From: Rhodospirillales bacterium
GTDB taxonomy: Bacteria; Pseudomonadota; Alphaproteobacteria; Micavibrionales; Micavibrionaceae
Assembly (NCBI GenBank): GCA_020638335.1
Contig: JACKIT010000016.1
Span: 1 to 29,023, forward strand
DNA length: 29,023 nucleotides
Direction: 5' to 3'
Shown: positions 21,914 to 29,023 of the stretch, one piece after another
Position numbering within the stretch: position 1 is the stretch's first letter
How the letters are laid out: each line of letters starts with the position of its first letter
Notes under the pieces: generated by a model
Told to the model about the DNA's origin: nothing
Databases searched by the model: none
Seen by the model: only the letters and a program-made list of their open reading frames with translations
Made by a program: the position numbers and the translations under genes

Positions 21914-22537
21914 TTATTCGTTAAAGCCTTTTGTTCGTCCGTCCGGGTCTGCATAGACGAACAGATCGGCCGGGTGCTTAATATCGGTTTTCATGTAGAA
22001 CAGCTCTATTTCTGTGATGAGGCCTTGCCCGTCTACGACTCGCCATTTACTGAGCGTTAGCGGGTCTTCTTTAAAGCCCAGTGTAAGTGAGCCTGCTTCA
22101 GGGTCGGAGCGCTGGATGAGCTGGACTTGCAAAAAACCGCCTTTGCGCCGGACGCTTTCGACCTTAATGTCTTCTTCCAATGACAAATCCTTGCGCAGGA
22201 AAAAGTCGGCCAATGTCTGGCCGATGGGCGCGTTGGTTTGTTCTCCCAATTCCGCATCATAGAAATAGATAAAAAAGCCATCGGCGACGACGAAATCCTT
22301 GATGGGTTCGTCATATTCAAAGCGCAGTTTGCCAGGACGCTGCAGATAAAACGTGCCGACCAGTTGTGTGCCGTCATGGGTAGTTTGTACGAAGCGTGCA
22401 CGCGCGGTCGATAAATTCTGCAGGTAGGATTCGACCATCTTTACATCTTTGTTGAAGCTTTCTGTTTTTTCGGCTGCACCGGGCAGCGGCGTGAGGAGCA
22501 GGCCAAAGGCCAGCAGGGCAAGCGCAATTCGTCGCAT
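21914..22537 (-). CDS. lolA: LolA-family outer-membrane lipoprotein carrier protein
   Basis: Periplasmic chaperone that shuttles lipoproteins from LolCDE to the outer membrane. The 207-residue precursor has a signal peptide (RRIALALLAFGLLLTPLPGAA, cut near 22). The LolA fold follows, with VESYLQNLSTARARFVQTTHDG, FYLQRPGKLRFEYDEPIKDF and a Leu/Asp-rich end. Its usual alphaproteobacterial neighbour is ftsK, but here an unrecognised gene lies between them. A long hairpin (22550-22592) overlaps the ribosome site in its leader. Confidence 0.9.
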   Translation of the reverse strand: MRRIALALLAFGLLLTPLPGAAEKTESFNKDVKMVESYLQNLSTARARFVQTTHDGTQLVGTFYLQRPGKLRFEYDEPIKDFVVADGFFIYFYDAELGEQTNAPIGQTLADFFLRKDLSLEEDIKVESVRRKGGFLQVQLIQRSDPEAGSLTLGFKEDPLTLSKWRVVDGQGLITEIELFYMKTDIKHPADLFVYADPDGRTKGFNE

Positions 22538-22549
22538 GTTTAAAAAGTC

Positions 22550-22592
22550 CTTTATTCTTATTCCATACAGATAGTATACGAATAGAATAAAG
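22550..22592 (-). promoter_or_regulatory. stem-loop in the lolA leader, overlapping its ribosome site
   Basis: On the minus strand CTTTATTCT-ATTC pairs with GAAT-AGAATAAAG (one bulged base). An ATAC/GTAT extension encloses an AGATA-type loop, about 17 pairs in all. The 3' arm ends in AAAG, the first half of the Shine-Dalgarno AAAGGA, and TTTTT follows. It could terminate the upstream gene or mask the lolA ribosome site. Confidence 0.5.
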
Positions 22593-22629
22593 AAAAGCCT
22601 TCGAGATTTAAAAATTAAAAGGCTTATTT

Positions 22630-23706
22630 TTATGTTAACTGTAAGTTTAGTGTGTCATCAGGTAATGGGATTGTTTTTAAACCGTGTGGTTTGCTGCCGG
22701 AAAGTTTTGTTCCTGCAGAAAATTCATTTGCCGGATCGTAGAAAACCGTAATATCTGTTCCCTTCATGAGGAAAAGCTGCGTTAATGAATTTTCGCCGTG
22801 AAATGTAAAACTAACGCCATTTTTACGCCCTTCATCGACCAGTGTTTTTAATTCCTGCAGCTGATACCAAAAGTTACGCGGTATTTCTGCTTTGTGATTG
22901 TCTCCAGCATAAACGATCATTTGTTCACCGGTGGCAATTTTTTGGTATTTTTTGCTCATCGCATATTCTGGGTATTGGCTGTCAGCATTTGTTGAGGCTG
23001 TTGCGGAGCTGTTAAAAGGCAAAAGCCTTGAGAGTTCTTGTCCTTCGGGTGCTTTTTGTACGTTAGCGATGCCCACGCCTATGAGATCAAATTCTTTATG
23101 TCCTTCTGCCATGCCAATAATCAGGGCAGCGGTAGGAGCAGAGCTGCCTAAGGCAAGGAATTGTTCGTCGTTGGATATATTTTCGCCTGCAACGAAGGCC
23201 GGGATGCGCACAATATATTTACTGTCGCACATTTTATATGCTTCTGGCCCGTTGTATGATGCTAAATAAACAGGTCCTGTTAAGATTTTCTTTTCTAGTG
23301 CTTGTGTTATGACACCGGACATTTTTTGGTAATACTCAAGCTCTTCTCCTACATCTACCTGATTGAAAACAACGGCATCTGCATGATCAAGATGGGGATA
23401 TCCCGCTTTAATTTGTGCCTCTTTATCTAATCTAAAGGCCGCTGAACCAACTGCTATAATGCTTACATTTTCAGGTTCGCGATGTTTTCCTAGTGCGGTA
23501 TCAAATTCTTCAGTCGTTCCTCCGCCGACAATTATAACAGACTGAGTTGTGTTATTATCATTGGTGTTTGGATTAAACGAGGCCCCGCGCTGTTTTGATT
23601 TTTTAGTGTTTTCTTTGGCCTGTTCCGTTGTGAAATGTGCTTGTTCGACAAAATCACTGTTAAGTTGGTTGGGGCAAGCGTTGTAAATTTTGCTATTTGA
23701 GTCCAT
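22630..23706 (-). CDS. unrecognised AT-rich gene between lolA and ftsK (possible DUF115/MptE-like Rossmann protein)
   Basis: A 358-residue soluble protein with a polar, probably disordered N-terminus (1-52). A nucleotide-binding-like VIIVGGGTTEEFDTAL follows (57-72), then VSIIAVGSAAFRL. A later block, LGSSAPTAALIIGMAEGHKEFDLIGVGI (186-213), and the order of these motifs recall DUF115/MptE-like proteins, including motility-associated glycosylation factors. The match is by eye only. The C-terminal third has no motif I know. Base composition is visibly lower in GC than ftsK or lolA, and it has its own strong promoter (23764-23792). ftsK and lolA are usually adjacent, so this looks like an insertion. 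The function is unknown. Confidence 0.7.
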   Translation of the reverse strand: MDSNSKIYNACPNQLNSDFVEQAHFTTEQAKENTKKSKQRGASFNPNTNDNNTTQSVIIVGGGTTEEFDTALGKHREPENVSIIAVGSAAFRLDKEAQIKAGYPHLDHADAVVFNQVDVGEELEYYQKMSGVITQALEKKILTGPVYLASYNGPEAYKMCDSKYIVRIPAFVAGENISNDEQFLALGSSAPTAALIIGMAEGHKEFDLIGVGIANVQKAPEGQELSRLLPFNSSATASTNADSQYPEYAMSKKYQKIATGEQMIVYAGDNHKAEIPRNFWYQLQELKTLVDEGRKNGVSFTFHGENSLTQLFLMKGTDITVFYDPANEFSAGTKLSGSKPHGLKTIPLPDDTLNLQLT

Positions 23707-23763
23707 TAAAATCTCGTGTGTTGTTCTTTTAAGCAGTTTCTGACTATGTGTTGTTGGTTATGG

Positions 23764-23792
23764 ACTTTAATAAAAAAATAACATTATGTCAA
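23764..23792 (-). promoter_or_regulatory. sigma-70-type promoter for the 22630-23706 gene
   Basis: On the minus strand TTGACA (23787-23792), a 17-base spacer and TAAAGT (23764-23769) form a promoter with a perfect -35 and a 4/6 -10 box. Transcription would begin about 50 bases before the start codon. Confidence 0.6.
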
Positions 23793-23839
23793 TTTATTTA
23801 ATGCTGTGTTGCAATAGCGGGTCTACTTAAGCCTGATGG

Positions 23840-26338
23840 TTAACCGGCTTCGGAGAAATCGCTGACTAAAACCTCACGTTTGCCGGTGGCGTTGGCTTTT
23901 GAAACCACGCCTTGACGTTCCATTTCCTCGATAATGCGGGCAGCGCGGTTATAGCCGATTTGCAGATAACGCTGGATAAAGCTGGTGGAGGCTTTGCCTT
24001 CGCGCGCGACCAGAGCAACGGCTTCGTCGTAGAGTTCATCGACTTTTTCACCGCTGCCCATGCGGTCGTCGAAGATGGCCTGCATGACTTCGCTGGCATC
24101 ACTAAAGTCGCTGTCGGTGATGGAATCGATGTAAGATGGCTCGGCTTTGGATTTGAGGTCGCTGACGACGCATTCGACGTCGTCGTCGCTGACAAACGGG
24201 CCGTGTACGCGTGTGATGCGTCCGCCCGGGGCCATGTAGAGCATATCGCCCATGCCGAGGAGTTGTTCGGCGCCGCCTTCACCGAGAATGGTTCTTGAGT
24301 CGACTTTTGAAGTGACCTGAAAGGAAATGCGGGTTGGGAAGTTGGCTTTGATGACGCCGGTGATAACATCGACTGAAGGACGCTGCGTGGCCATGATCAA
24401 ATGGATTCCGGCAGCGCGGGCCATTTGTGCGAGGCGCTGGATAGCGCTTTCAACGTCTTTGCCTGCGACGAGCATGAGGTCGGCGAATTCGTCGACGATG
24501 ACGACGATATAGGGCAGTTCGGAAAGGTCCATTTCCTGATCTTCGAAGATTGGCGCGCCGGTATCGGGTGCGAAACCGGTCTGGACTTTTTGCATGATTT
24601 TTTCGCCTTTTTTCGTGGCTTCGCGGACGCGTTCGTTATAGCCGTTTATATTGCGGACGCCGAGCTTTGACATGGAGCGGTAGCGTTCTTCCATTTCCGC
24701 GACCGTCCATTTGAGGGCGACGACGGCCTTGCCGGGTTCGGTGACGACGGGGGCGAGCAAGTGCGGGATGCCGTCATAGACGGAGAGTTCGAGCATTTTG
24801 GGGTCGATCATGATGAAACGGCATTTTTCCGGTGGCAGGCGGTAGAGCAGCGAGAGAATCATGGTGTTCACGGCCACGGATTTCCCCGAGCCGGTTGTTC
24901 CTGCGACCAGGAGGTGGGGCATTTTGGCGAGGTCGGCGACGACGGGCTGGCCGCCAATGTCTTTACCAAGAGCCAGCGGCAGGCCCGCACTGGTTTTTTC
25001 ATAGAGTGATGTGGTCAGGAGTTCCTGCATATAAACGATTTGGCGGTTTTTGTTGGGCAGTTCGATGCCGATGACGTTGCGGCCCGGGACGACGGCGACA
25101 CGTACAGAGATGGCGGACATTGAGCGGGCGATGTCATCGGCCAATCCAATGACTTTGGAGGATTTTGTACCCGGTGCGGGTTCGAGTTCGTAAAGCGTGA
25201 CAACAGGGCCAGGGTGGATGGAGGTGATTTCGCCTTCGATATTGAAGTCGGCCAGTACGTTTTGCAGCAGCTCCGCATTACGGCGCAGGGCGTTTTCATT
25301 GAGTTGTGGGCATTGATTGTCTGCTCCGATGGCCTGCAAGAGATTGAGGCTCGGCAGTTCCCAGTTTTCAACGTCCGAGAGGCTGAAACGTTGTTGTGGG
25401 CTGGCGTTATGTGTGCCGTTTGTCTGTGGCGTGACAACAGGAATTGGCTCTGCGGGTTTGGCCATTGGAGCGGGTGTTGGCACCTGGTTTATGGCGGAGG
25501 CATTTTGAGCTTGTGGGGTGCTGATTTGTGGGGGCGTACGTGTTGCCAGTTTTTGCGGCATTTTTATCGGAAAAGCTTTGAACGGGGCGAGAGGGTCCGG
25601 GCGGTAATCGGGATTATTATGGTGGGCAATCCATTGTTGGAATCTGTAGGCTGTAGCGATAATAAACAGCGCTGTATGCATTATAAAAGCCCAAAGTTTT
25701 TGGATTATATAGCCAATTTCGGTCAATTTTGCCGCGCTGGCATAGATGGTCAGAGGCAAGGCGATGAGTGCGGCGATTATGGTGATTGAGACGGGGCTGA
25801 GCCAGGGAGATATTTCTTGTCCGGCTAGGCCGACTTTGCTGAGGATGAGTGTGCCCAGAGCCCCCCCCATGTAGGGGTGGGAGATCCAGTCGCCGGAGGG
25901 TATTTGTGAAAAAGCGATGGCGCAAAAGAGTGCGCCTGTGAGCAGGGCGATGGTTCGGAGCCAAAGTGGGTGTAAGGGCTGGCGGTTAAAGCTGCGGATA
26001 CCCCATGAAATCAGGACAAGAGAGAACAGCGCAGCGCCGATGCCGAGCGTTTGTAAAAACAGGTCGGCGAGCCATGCGCCGGAAGCACCCATCCAGTTTG
26101 ATATTTCATTATTGTCTGCGCTGCTGGCGGTATTCCACGAAGGGTCGGCAGGGTTATAGCTGATCAGGGCCAGTAAGATGAACAACCCGCTGAGCGTGGA
26201 TGCTGTGGCAAATCCGTCAACAAAACGCCGGGCGATGAAAGCTTGGAGGCTTTCAGGCAAAAATTTTAGCAAAAAAGGTTGTTTCTTGCGGGTAGAGCGG
26301 CGTTTAGGAGCGCGGCGGATTGTACGTGTTCTGGCCAT
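23840..26338 (-). CDS. ftsK: DNA translocase FtsK
   Basis: Septum-anchored motor that pumps chromosome ends toward dif for XerCD resolution and helps in division. The 832-residue protein has a basic start (RRAPKRRSTRKK) and several membrane helices between about 45 and 235. A short Pro/Ala-rich linker (260-315) is followed by the alpha/beta motor. Walker A is GTTGSGKS (480-487) and Walker B is IVVIVDEFAD (611-620). The C-terminal gamma winged-helix domain (about 765-832) includes STSFIQRYLQIGYNRAARIIEEME. All parts are complete. It starts at the ATG at 26338, 288 bases from the divergent 122-residue gene. Confidence 0.96.
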   Translation of the reverse strand: MARTRTIRRAPKRRSTRKKQPFLLKFLPESLQAFIARRFVDGFATASTLSGLFILLALISYNPADPSWNTASSADNNEISNWMGASGAWLADLFLQTLGIGAALFSLVLISWGIRSFNRQPLHPLWLRTIALLTGALFCAIAFSQIPSGDWISHPYMGGALGTLILSKVGLAGQEISPWLSPVSITIIAALIALPLTIYASAAKLTEIGYIIQKLWAFIMHTALFIIATAYRFQQWIAHHNNPDYRPDPLAPFKAFPIKMPQKLATRTPPQISTPQAQNASAINQVPTPAPMAKPAEPIPVVTPQTNGTHNASPQQRFSLSDVENWELPSLNLLQAIGADNQCPQLNENALRRNAELLQNVLADFNIEGEITSIHPGPVVTLYELEPAPGTKSSKVIGLADDIARSMSAISVRVAVVPGRNVIGIELPNKNRQIVYMQELLTTSLYEKTSAGLPLALGKDIGGQPVVADLAKMPHLLVAGTTGSGKSVAVNTMILSLLYRLPPEKCRFIMIDPKMLELSVYDGIPHLLAPVVTEPGKAVVALKWTVAEMEERYRSMSKLGVRNINGYNERVREATKKGEKIMQKVQTGFAPDTGAPIFEDQEMDLSELPYIVVIVDEFADLMLVAGKDVESAIQRLAQMARAAGIHLIMATQRPSVDVITGVIKANFPTRISFQVTSKVDSRTILGEGGAEQLLGMGDMLYMAPGGRITRVHGPFVSDDDVECVVSDLKSKAEPSYIDSITDSDFSDASEVMQAIFDDRMGSGEKVDELYDEAVALVAREGKASTSFIQRYLQIGYNRAARIIEEMERQGVVSKANATGKREVLVSDFSEAG

Positions 26339-26626
26339 AATATTTTTAATAAAGTTGTCGCGTGGTTGTTTTTGTTATTGGAAGGGGCTGAAGCTGAAGA
26401 ATCATCCAAAGCCTTGATGAGCGTTAAGTTTACAGAAGGTTGGCGCTAAAGACAAGTTTTGCAGTGTTTTGTCGGTCATTTGATTTTGAGCTCTGTGAAA
26501 GCCATATTTTGCGCAGGATTCAGAGGATATTAAGTTTTCGTTAATCTTTTTGGTGTTATGTATAGATTACTGGTCCTGCGTTTCTTTTTCAAATTTCGAT
26601 TTTAACATGCTAGCTTACGGGAGGTT
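26339..26626. other. divergent intergenic region between ftsK and the 26630 gene
   Basis: Holds the ftsK promoter on one strand and the promoter of the small hypothetical gene on the other. Besides the CtrA-like box at 26530-26544 and the TATAGA at 26561-26566, I see no convincing gene, hairpin or repeat. Confidence 0.6.
26530..26566 (+). promoter_or_regulatory. CtrA-like box and -10 element
   Basis: TTAA (26530-26533), seven bases and TTAA (26541-26544) match the CtrA half-site arrangement TTAA-N7-TTAA. TATAGA follows after 16 bases, a spacing that would place the box over the -35 region of a promoter for the 26630 gene. One such match can occur by chance in AT-rich DNA. Confidence 0.4.
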
Positions 26627-26629
26627 TTG

Positions 26630-26998
26630 ATGCCAAAGGCTTTTGCTTATACACAAGCTGCGCAGCCCTCTGTTTCCACCGGTGAGCCAGCTTACGCCGT
26701 TTATATTTATCATTATCCCGAAAACCAGATGGAAGGGCAGAATGATTGGGAAATGCGCACTTTGACATCTGATTTAAAGACGGCGTTACAGGATGCGCAA
26801 TCTTTGTATAAAAGTTGTGGTTATCGCAGGGTTGAGGTTAAAAAGCGCGTCCATGATTCTAAATCTGCGCGAACGCGTGATACGATCTTTAAGGTTTTTG
26901 ACTGCGATTCGGGTAAAGAAATTTTTAAGCGCCGATGTGCGTTGGCGGTTGTTTTCGGCGCAGCGGCAGCGCTGGCTTATGCTTTTATAGTTCATTAA
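26630..26998 (+). CDS. hypothetical protein with C-terminal membrane helix
   Basis: Not recognised. The 122-residue protein is polar and basic (VEVKKRVHDSKSARTRD), with no N-terminal signal. It has one hydrophobic C-terminal helix (ALAVVFGAAAALAYAFIVH), suggesting a tail-anchored inner-membrane protein. The ATG at 26630 is preceded by a GGGAGG ribosome site at 5 bases; a TTG at 26627 is a less likely start. Its stop overlaps that of the convergent repeat protein by 3 of 4 bases (26995-26998). A CtrA-like box upstream hints at cell-cycle control, but that is inference. Confidence 0.7.
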   Translation: MPKAFAYTQAAQPSVSTGEPAYAVYIYHYPENQMEGQNDWEMRTLTSDLKTALQDAQSLYKSCGYRRVEVKKRVHDSKSARTRDTIFKVFDCDSGKEIFKRRCALAVVFGAAAALAYAFIVH

Positions 26999-27333
26999 TC
27001 CAAAACGCCGAGCGGGTCTTTTATGACCAATTCACCAATTTGTTTGTAAACATTCGCGTTTTCCAGCATTTGTTCTTTGATTGGTTCATTTTGTTCGGCC
27101 AGTGTTGTGAAGAATGTTGCCGCATCAATCAGAAGTTTTCCTGCCAGTTCGCCGTGCGGGGTGTCATTCAGTGCGCCTTGTGGTTCTTGCGTGAGCAGTG
27201 CGCCCATCTGCTTAAAAACGGTGGCGTTTTCTTCCATTTGATCTTTGAGTGGAGGATTTTGTTCGCCGAGTGTGATGAAAAAAGCTGCGGCATCGATTAG
27301 TAATTTTGAGGCAAGTTCGGCGTGGGTAGGCAT
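26995..27333 (-). CDS. hypothetical protein made of two tandem 56-residue repeats
   Basis: No family recognised. The 112-residue protein is an internal duplication. Residues 4-56 and 60-112 align with no gap, 33 of 53 positions being identical, as in ELA-KLLIDAA-FF-TL-EQN. The repeats look alpha-helical and acidic, with a probable two- or three-helix unit each. There is no signal peptide or membrane segment, so it is likely cytoplasmic. A good AGGAG ribosome site lies 7 bases before the ATG at 27333. It overlaps the stop of the convergent gene. The DNA repeat has a period of 168 bases and has diverged considerably, so the duplication is not very recent. Confidence 0.8.
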   Translation of the reverse strand: MPTHAELASKLLIDAAAFFITLGEQNPPLKDQMEENATVFKQMGALLTQEPQGALNDTPHGELAGKLLIDAATFFTTLAEQNEPIKEQMLENANVYKQIGELVIKDPLGVLD

Positions 27334-27423
27334 TGTTTAACTCCTGAATTCTATATTTCACAGTTCCTACTTACCCTAACATGGTCTGGTCCGGGCATAG
27401 CAAGGCTTAATTGTCTATATTGG

Positions 27424-28290
27424 TTAATTTATGCTGGTGCCTTTATTGTTGTTGGCGCGAAATGGATGGGCCGGGTAAGCGCCTAGAAATTTTACATCTG
27501 TGGCATAAAAGCCGAGTTCTTCGAGGGCAAGTTTGAAACTGTTGCTATCGGGGTGGCCTTCGATGTCACAGAAAAAACGGGCTGCCTGGAAGTTTGGATC
27601 GACATAGGATTCGAGTTTTGACAGGCTGAGATTGTTGGTGGCGAAGCCTCCGAGGCATTTATAGAGCGCAGCGGGAATGTTGCGTACACCGAAAATAAGC
27701 GAGGTGATCGTGGGGATATCTTCGTCTGGGATTTCTGGTTGCGGTCCTAAAATCAAAAAGCGGGTTGTATTATGATGTTCGTCTTGAATGTGGTGTTCAA
27801 GGATTTCGAGATTGTAAATTTCTGCGGCTAAATCGGAAGCTATGGCGCCATGCTTAGGGTCTTTGCGGTTTGCTATATCTTCTGCAGCACCTGCCGTATC
27901 GGCGTGGATATGCGCCTTGAGGCCCAAGCGTTGAATAATTTTGCGGCATTGGGGAATGGCGTGTACGTGGCTGTGGACGTGTTTTAGATCTTCAATTTTT
28001 GCCCCTTTTATTCCTAACAATGCATGGCAGATGGGTTGGAAATGTTCGCCGATAATGTAAAGGTTTCCGTTGGGCATCAGGTGGTGTACGTCTGCGACGC
28101 GTCCTGCGATGGTATTGTCGATCGGGATCATGGCCAGATCAGCTTTTTTTTCTGTTACAGTGGTGAAGGCATCTTCGAAAGAATCACACGGCACGGTTTT
28201 CAGTGTCGGGAACACTGTGCGACAGGCGAGATCGGAGTAGGCGCCTTTAGCGCCTTGAAAGGCAATTTTTTTGATATTTTTCAAGTCCAT
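27424..28290 (-). CDS. pheA: prephenate dehydratase
   Basis: Converts prephenate to phenylpyruvate in phenylalanine synthesis; 288 residues. The catalytic PDT domain (1-185) opens with KIAFQGAKGAYSDLACRTVF and has PIDNTIAGRV and the TTRFLILG signature (TRF). The ACT regulatory domain (about 200-278) has SLIFGVRNIPAALYKCLGGFA and LSKLESY, close to the ESRP-type Phe-binding motif, so feedback inhibition by phenylalanine is expected. No chorismate-mutase domain is fused. I start it at the ATG at 28290 (MDLKNIKK); the frame extends upstream to 28374 without homology. Confidence 0.94.
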   Translation of the reverse strand: MDLKNIKKIAFQGAKGAYSDLACRTVFPTLKTVPCDSFEDAFTTVTEKKADLAMIPIDNTIAGRVADVHHLMPNGNLYIIGEHFQPICHALLGIKGAKIEDLKHVHSHVHAIPQCRKIIQRLGLKAHIHADTAGAAEDIANRKDPKHGAIASDLAAEIYNLEILEHHIQDEHHNTTRFLILGPQPEIPDEDIPTITSLIFGVRNIPAALYKCLGGFATNNLSLSKLESYVDPNFQAARFFCDIEGHPDSNSFKLALEELGFYATDVKFLGAYPAHPFRANNNKGTSIN

Positions 28291-28422
28291 TTTGGATGGC
28301 GACTTTCTACTTACTAAAATTTTGGTTGAATGACTATACGCAAACTGTTTATCTGTGTCGACAAGCGGTTTCAAGCTGTTATAGTTTCATGAAAATAACT
28401 TATATTCGAAAGTGATAAAGGT

Positions 28423-29023
28423 ATGGAAAATAATAAGATATTTGCGGCGGTTCTGGTCGCTGGAATAGTGGCAATGCTTAGCGGGTTTATCGCGGATAAG
28501 GCGGTTTCCCCCGAATATCCAGAGCATGATGCCGTGACGATTGAGGTTGCTGTGATTGGTTCAGCCAACGCGGCGGAGTCGGCTAAAGCTGATGTTCCCG
28601 ATCCGATATTGGGGCTGATTGCGGGCACGGATGTGACCAAGGGGCAGAAGCTTTCCAAGGTGTGTGCGGCTTGTCACTCGTTTGAGAAAGGTGGGCCGCA
28701 TAAGGTGGGGCCGAATTTATATGGCATCGTCGGTGCTTCGAAAGCGGGCAAAGACGGGTTTGAATATTCTGCCGCTTTATCCGGTTTGGGCGGTGTTTGG
28801 GGCTATGATGAGCTTAACAATTTCCTTTGGAAGCCGAAGAAATATGCGCCGGGTACGAAAATGAGTTACGCCGGTTTGAAAAAGCCGGATGACCGGGCGG
28901 CGTTGATTGCGTGGCTTCGGACCCAGTCTGACAGCCCTTTAGCATTGCCGAGCGCTGCGGAAATTGCGGCTGAGGCAGCACCTGACGGTGAAGAGGCTGC
29001 CGATGCGCCGATGCCTGCTGAGC
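28423..29023 (+). CDS. membrane-anchored cytochrome c, N-terminal part (cut by window edge)
   Basis: Class I c-type cytochrome, likely an electron carrier between respiratory complexes (CycM-like). From the ATG at 28423, 200 codons are present. A short N-terminal hydrophobic stretch (6-26) serves as an uncleaved signal anchor. The heme-binding CAACH is at 81-85 with GPHKVGPNLYG just after it, and the axial Met is M147 in GTKMSYAG. After the domain comes an Ala/Pro/Glu-rich tail from about 172 that continues past the window. It is divergent from pheA with a 132-base gap. The ribosome site is weak (AAAGG close to the ATG). Confidence 0.92.
   Translation, partial: MENNKIFAAVLVAGIVAMLSGFIADKAVSPEYPEHDAVTIEVAVIGSANAAESAKADVPDPILGLIAGTDVTKGQKLSKVCAACHSFEKGGPHKVGPNLYGIVGASKAGKDGFEYSAALSGLGGVWGYDELNNFLWKPKKYAPGTKMSYAGLKKPDDRAALIAWLRTQSDSPLALPSAAEIAAEAAPDGEEAADAPMPAE

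Noticed and set aside
28371..28658. Minus-strand 95-codon frame over the cytochrome c gene
   Set aside because: It is antisense to the signal anchor and heme region of a clear cytochrome c gene; low-complexity Ser/Ala/Ile sequence.
1..29023. CRISPR array, prophage, insertion sequence or toxin-antitoxin module
   Set aside because: No regularly spaced direct repeats, no transposase, integrase or phage structural gene and no recognisable toxin-antitoxin pair were seen on either strand.

Overview
The window looks like core chromosome of an alphaproteobacterium with roughly 50% GC. I cannot name the genus. The lineage call rests on several things: the order rnd-like / kdsD / lptC / lptA / lptB / rpoN / hpf / ptsN, the aroA-cmk pair, an Hsp20 gene followed by DUF1150, a small CHCC zinc-finger protein, a heat-shock promoter of the alphaproteobacterial RpoH type, and a CtrA-like TTAA-N7-TTAA box. 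No prophage, insertion sequence or CRISPR array is visible.

Layout. 1-5195 (minus strand): the start of cmk, aroA, a membrane GGDEF/EAL protein and a Bacteroidota-style THUMP-like methyltransferase. 5220-7320 (plus): pyrC and a response regulator with an unknown N-terminal half. 7321-7432 is a convergent gap with a nested inverted repeat. 7433-9513: divergent folE and cysS. 9510-9735 holds two different palindromic repeats. 9747-10881 (minus): two uncharacterised genes, one with a pilin-like N-terminus. 10981-12086 (plus): the zinc-finger protein, Hsp20 under a predicted RpoH promoter and ROSE-like RNA thermometer, and DUF1150, closed by terminators. 12280-19939 (minus): envelope and regulatory block of ptsN, hpf, rpoN, lptB, a LysE-type exporter, lptA, lptC, kdsD and an RNase D-like gene. 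A tRNA-Leu(CAG) follows. 20285-21115 (plus): a receiver plus degenerate GGDEF protein. 21189-26338 (minus): recR, lolA, an AT-rich unrecognised gene and ftsK. The right end carries two small hypothetical genes, pheA, and a membrane-anchored cytochrome c cut by the window edge.

How the genes work together. lptA, lptB and lptC (LPS export), kdsD (Kdo precursor synthesis) and lolA (lipoprotein carrier) serve outer-membrane biogenesis. rpoN, hpf and ptsN are the classical sigma-54 / hibernation / nitrogen-PTS cluster. aroA and pheA serve aromatic amino-acid synthesis, pyrC pyrimidines and folE folate. Three proteins bear on cyclic-di-GMP or phosphorelay signalling.

The most unusual points are these. 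The canonical ptsN has Asp where the phosphorylated His should be. Two long hairpin elements at 9510-9631 and 21793-21885 share a loop core but have different stems. An AT-rich gene with its own promoter lies between ftsK and lolA. A LysE exporter is embedded between lptA and lptB. A small protein is made of two 56-residue repeats. Hsp20 appears to be under two layers of heat control.
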